Shown: in pieces, positions 59,276-64,000 of the stretch
Layout of the letters: every line of letters starts with the position of its first letter
Numbering within the stretch: the first letter of the stretch is position 1
NCBI GenBank assembly: GCA_008973525.1
Contig: WACJ01000402.1
Coordinates: 496,001-560,000 of the forward strand
DNA length: 64,000 bases
Reading direction: 5' to 3'
Source of the DNA: Stenopsyche tienmushanensis
Taxonomy: Eukaryota > Arthropoda > Insecta > Trichoptera > Stenopsychidae
Translations under genes and position numbers: made by a program
Notes under the pieces: model-generated
Told to the model about the DNA's origin: nothing
The model's database searches: none
What the model saw: only the letters and a program-made list of their open reading frames with translations

Positions 59276-62200
59276 CTGGAAAAAAATATTTTATCCAAAG
59301 CACACCGCCATCTAATTTAGATTCAAATACGAGTGTTAACTCAAAATGCAAGCCATGAAAAAAATCAAATGTCCCATTGAAGATGACATTTCAAATATTT
59401 TTTTCTTGGACATTTTTATAAGGAAAAAATACCATTACACTTGACACATGATCAAATATTGTTAATTATTACAAATTATGCATTTATTGACGGCCCTATC
59501 CAAATGATTATTCGTCTCAATGTTAATTGATACAATATTATAAGCGAATCTGTTTTTAAAAATAAATCTTAATCTAATAGCATTCATTTCTAATATGTAT
59601 TAGAAATACAAGAATCAAACTGTGTTAAAAAATGTTTTTGTTGCTTTCATCATACAAACGATTGTTCAAGCAGTCCCTAAATCTATTAAAGCTTCCAAGA
59701 ATTAAAAAAGTTCGCTTAATATGTCAGATATGCAAAAATCATGCCGGATAAAAAAGAAACCACTTTTGAGTAGTTAGGGTCAATTGGCCATTTTGGGCAC
59801 GCTTCTTCCTCCAATGCATCCTCTTTCGCGATTCGAGAGTGAACGGACCAACGAGCCCGCCCCTACATAAAAATCCGTTATCGTACAGATCATAAAAAAC
59901 GTCGCAAAAGGCCCTAAAAGAGGACGAAGTGGCTATAAGGTTTGTATGCTCAATCGGTCCGTTTTTCATACCGCTGATATGACGAATGTCATGCCTAAAT
60001 ATACAGAACGATTACAAACTCTCATTATTAAACGAAGTTGTCTGAAGAAGACTGATCGGGTGGGGTGTTTAAATTTTACAGTCGGTCAAAAACTATTGTC
60101 TTTATTTTATTGCGGGTTTATGCTGGCTGGGTTCGCCCAGTGATTAGACAACTTAGTATATATTATGAAGACGGACAGAGTCAATCATTGTTGGTTCATG
60201 TAAAATAGAATGGTGGAGTAAGTTAAAAACCATTTGCAACTATCGACAGAGTCAGTATTCTGTGTTTTGGGCCCCAAGCCCAGTTGCGTCCGTGGTGAGC
60301 GCCTGCCTTGCTACGCTATTGTTACGGTCCTGTTAATGTGATTTTTTTAAACTTATGATGTATCGCGAAATCTCGTCTCGTAAGATCAACATACTCTTTA
60401 TTTTTAAAAAGATCGTTCTTTCTTGCTCTATCCTTTAGCGAATTTTTATTTCTTCTCGTCTTTCAAACTGGTGACCAATAGCACTGTATCATCCTTGTTA
60501 TGTCTTTGCCCTCAGGGGATTTGAATAGTTTGACTTATTCCTGAACAAATTGCTATTCAAAGGATAGTGAACTAATCTCTAAGCCCCATAAGTTTACGGT
60601 ACAGTTAGCGGTACAGTTGGCGGGTCGGCAGCGCTATTGGTGGGGTGGCGAGGTAACGAGGTGGTCGGTGTTGATTGTGCTTTTAAATGCACCGGTATTT
60701 ATATACTCTAATAGTGCTTCTCCCTATATCGCTTTCTCCTTTGTCTTCTTTTTCAATATACGAAATTATGTTTATTAATTTTAATAGGCCCCTCGCGCCT
60801 CTGTCCCCCACATTGTCGTCCCACCGTGTATCCACAAAATGCCCATACACTTACTTCTAAATACACACTACCACTAGCAGCTATGCTGGTCAACTCTACT
60901 TCAGAGACCTTATAAATATCTTAGGTTAAACATTAATTTATATGGTTTAGTTATTTATTTTAGTGTAGTTAATTTTATATCAAAATCTTTTTAAATATAC
61001 TTTCAACCTAATTTATCTGGGATTTTGATTTTGACATATTTAACTGATATTGTAGTATTTGATTATCAACAAAAAATCGCTTTAGAATAAAAATTATGCT
61101 TCTTTTGAAGATGTTCAAATTATATAAAATCAATTCCCATTGAAAACCCAATAGAATTTTACAGAAGAGGAAAGAGAAGACAATTCTAATATATGAAGAA
61201 AAGTTTGTGTGTGTGTGTGTGTCAAAAATTTAGCCGATATATTTCGTAGAAAAGTAAATCTAAAATAAATCCATTTGAAATAAGATATTAGGCAGGGCAA
61301 CTTATAAGAGATTAATTCTAACTTTATAGACCGTCTTAGCCATCATATAAAAAAAACTCCAATACTCCCAAGGGTCTTATGGGAAGATTTGACAACTTAA
61401 AAAGGATATTTTATTATTATCGATGAATATATGTTTTAAAACGAGTCATAGGATGGATACAAGTTTGGAAACGATTCAAAGACTGCCAAGTACGAGGGTC
61501 GCGCCTTTATTATTCAAATAATATAATAAGCGGCGTGTGTAGTAATAAAGGGCATGTGGTGTTTGGCAGAAGTGAGTGTGTCGACCCCGACCTTAGCGGC
61601 GTCCCGGCGCCGCTGCAATGTCAGGTGCAGCGTCCAGACATTGCGCCTCTGCGCATGCGCACAACTCGCACACATACCCACACACATACACACACAAACC
61701 ATGCCCAAACAACTAAACTTGCAGCCATACCAATGCTCGAATATCGCTTTGCACTTAATACCTTCCAATTGTTCCGAGAAATTTATTCCACCCCCTCCCC
61801 CCAATCCCTATAATTAAAATTAAGTACATTTTAATTTTTAATAAATAATTTGAAATGCTTAGGAAATATGCAATTAATATTATTTTTAAATTAGGACAAA
61901 AAATGGCCAAAAGATGGTGGTTCGAATATTTGATATTAATTTAATAAATTGTCATTTAAATATATTTATTTAACTCTTTGGATGCGTAATGTGTAAATCA
62001 TATTGCATCTGATATCGCTGAATTACGACCACACCCTTTATTCTGGTTTAGATTTTTGAAAAAATTGATTTAGTTTTTTTTTTTAATGTTTCGACTTAAA
62101 AATATACAAGGAATTTCCAAAATTCCGACTACAGCACAGGTAAAAGAAAAACATCATACTAAATATAGGCTTTTCCAAACATATGATGCGAAGGGATATC

Positions 62201-62959
62201 TTACTAAATAGGTAAAAATGCAAGTCAATAACAAGAAATATGATAAAATATTTTATGAAAGAAAGGATTAATTTTTTTTTATGGAACATCAAGAAAAACG
62301 TGATTTCTCATACAAATTCTATGAAAAAAAATGTGTGGTCTGGCCAGACCATCTTATTGACCAAAGGTTAAGAATGTTTTTTTTTAATATGATAGCGTTG
62401 ATGATTCATTATTTATCCTCGAACCCAATAAGATCGCCATCGACATCGTTAGTCTTATTTTCGTCGGACGAAAAGCAATCCCAACACCGGAATGGCCTGA
62501 ACCCGATCACGTAATTGGGCCGAAAACACTCACCCATCAGAAACGAAAACAATGCAGTCGCTTTATCAGCGTGGACTTATTTTCGTCGACAACCTTGGCC
62601 CTGAAAAGATTATGTGCTTTCGATAAAGCCGATGAGATAAAAGACCCAAACAAAAATCATGCTATGACAGCCACGAATCGGACGTTTTTATCGCTCCCGA
62701 TAAAAGCGGTCACACGAGTGCTAAAAAAAAAATTGATTCTTCATTGCTGGGGTCTTTACGGCATGTATTTGAGACATGTGTACCCTGAGATTACGCTTGG
62801 TCGCATTATTGCACGTTATGATTGATTACGAAATCATGCTTGTTTACGGTCATTTCATATGAAAATGATTGAGAATGCCATGCTGGCATCCCAGATGGTA
62901 TCCTAAATCATTTCATCCAGATATGAATCAATGTCTATAAATATATATATGTATATATA
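59276..62959. other. gene-free stretch
   Basis: No gene was recognised. A (GT)n run lies at about 61204-61222, and a CA-rich tract at about 61655-61697. GC-rich patches at 60600-60670 and 60785-60830 are unexplained. Confidence 0.35.
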
Positions 62960-63200
62960 CTGGGTGTTTTGCACATGAACAATACATTGCAAAATACAAA
63001 AAAAAAACATTTAATTCGTACCATTACCATATGATGGTTTAATAAAGATGAAATTTTGAGTATTTTTTCAAAATGTTGAAAAAAAAATATATTTCGACAA
63101 CCCTGACACTTAAGACATAGGACCTGTATGTGAAAAGTACCAAAATACCCCCACTACTCCCAAAAAAATAAAAATGTCGGCTCATGTGCAAAATACTCTG
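62960..63200. mobile_element. 241-bp MITE with TA flanks
   Basis: The left end CTGGGTGTTTTGCACATGA (62960-62978) and the inverse of the right end, CAGAGTATTTTGCACATGA (63200-63182), match at 16 of 19 bases. Both ends abut TA repeats, the target used by Tc1/mariner elements. The interior has no coding capacity. Confidence 0.75.
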
Positions 63201-63784
63201 TATATATATTATAGTAACGTTTCATTTCGTATTTTTACCAAATATTTGTTTGGCACACATAAAATTGCATCATCATGCATTATATCATATATATATAATT
63301 TTTATCATCACTGTGTCATGAAGATCGTAATATATTGATAAAAGAGCACAAACAAAAAGGTTCCCAAGCGTTTTATAAATTTGTAACTAGAATTTTTGCT
63401 TGAATTAAATTATTCAATCAAAATTTATTTCCTTTCAATGTAAGCCAATTGAAAATTAAACCATTTTTATAACCAGTCAATGTTAAAAACGCTTTAGTTA
63501 TTTAAAATATCCAGGCCTGAAGCCGACAAAATCGGGAAAGAGATCCCAGCTACGAGAATCCGATAATGACGAACCATCTACCTTATTGGCATTTTGCAAT
63601 AAACTGGGGAAGTCGTCATTAGAAAGTTGTCCAGATTCGTTGTTGTATTGATTCCTAAAGTTTTAATGAACCTAATCTAAAGCAACTATATCGCTTTGAT
63701 GATATACCAGGGAACTGTTTTTGAGCATTTATATAATGGAGTTAATTTAAATGGATGCTGTACGCTGAGCACAGGAGTATTAGG

Positions 63785-64000
63785 TAATATTATCCTGAGA
63801 TACCTCGGGATCCTCTTGGACAACAAGCTGACCTTCAGAAGACACATTGAAGCAACTGCGCAGAAGGCGCAGAAGGTGGCCAGTGAGCTCGGACGGCTCA
63901 TGCCCAATGTCGGAGGGCCAAAGCCGTGCAGAAGGAAAACCATAAATGAGGTTATCCATTCAATACTTCTGTACGGTGCCCCGATATGGTACGAGTCACT
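63785..64000 (+). mobile_element. non-LTR retrotransposon, C-terminal side of the reverse transcriptase, cut by the window edge
   Basis: An open plus frame reads RYLGILLDNKLTFRRHIEAT, then AQKAQKVASELGRLMPNVGG, then SILLYGAPIWYES. This is the thumb/connection part of R1/LOA/Jockey-type reverse transcriptases ('YLG..LD..L.F..H.......A......L..LMPN.GGP......L...V.S..LYGAP.W'). There is no stop to the end of the window, so the element continues to the right and may be less decayed than the others. Its YADD region is absent on the left, so this copy is 5'-truncated near 63780. Confidence 0.88.

Noticed and set aside
60240..60330. Possible tRNA-derived SINE head (GTCCGTGGTGAGCGCCTGCC)
   Set aside because: The A-box resemblance is weak, no B box or A-rich tail was found, and no second copy was seen in the window.
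1..64000. CRISPR arrays, bacterial operons, LTR retrotransposons or integrated viral genes
   Set aside because: No regularly spaced repeats, no ribosome-binding-site-led gene strings, no long terminal repeats, and no recognisable gag, envelope or capsid reading were seen.

Overview
This is nuclear DNA from an arthropod, most probably an insect. The genes have short GT-AG introns, the surroundings are AT-rich, and the intergenic space is full of decayed mariner/Tc1 and non-LTR elements. The order cannot be fixed from the sequence. There is no sign of bacterial, organellar or viral gene organisation.

Layout. (1) 1-5800: a complete NADPH-cytochrome P450 reductase gene on the + strand, 12 coding exons, 677 residues, with a mariner remnant in intron 8. 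(2) 5800-9433: intergenic and presumed 3' UTR DNA holding a clean hAT-type MITE with its 8-bp target duplication. (3) 9434-13943: an AKAP1-like gene on the - strand, 7 coding exons, 721 residues, with an N-terminal membrane anchor, one KH domain and one Tudor domain. Two non-LTR retrotransposon tails lie in intron 5. (4) 14-42 kb: a long gene desert with mariner, pogo/Tigger and MITE relics, including a mariner whose internal modules are in the wrong order. (5) 42280-42726: an intact, intronless, very GC-rich eIF1A coding region, followed by a long 3' UTR stem-loop that ends two bases before the poly(A) signal. (6) 44-48 kb: non-LTR and mariner fragments. (7) 49241-49888: two tRNA-Asp(GTC) genes in the same orientation. 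(8) 50-63 kb: mostly unexplained AT-rich DNA with some GC-rich islands, two mariner relics, one plausible unassigned exon at 58991-59275 (-), and a 241-bp TA-flanked MITE. (9) The right edge enters the reverse transcriptase of another non-LTR element.

The recognised genes do housekeeping work: electron supply to P450s at the ER, protein and RNA tethering at the mitochondrial outer membrane, translation initiation, and tRNA. They do not form an operon-like system. The most unusual material is the rearranged mariner, the eIF1A 3' UTR hairpin, and the uncharacterised exon-like island at 59 kb. I did not find a convincing new defence, toxin or biosynthetic system.
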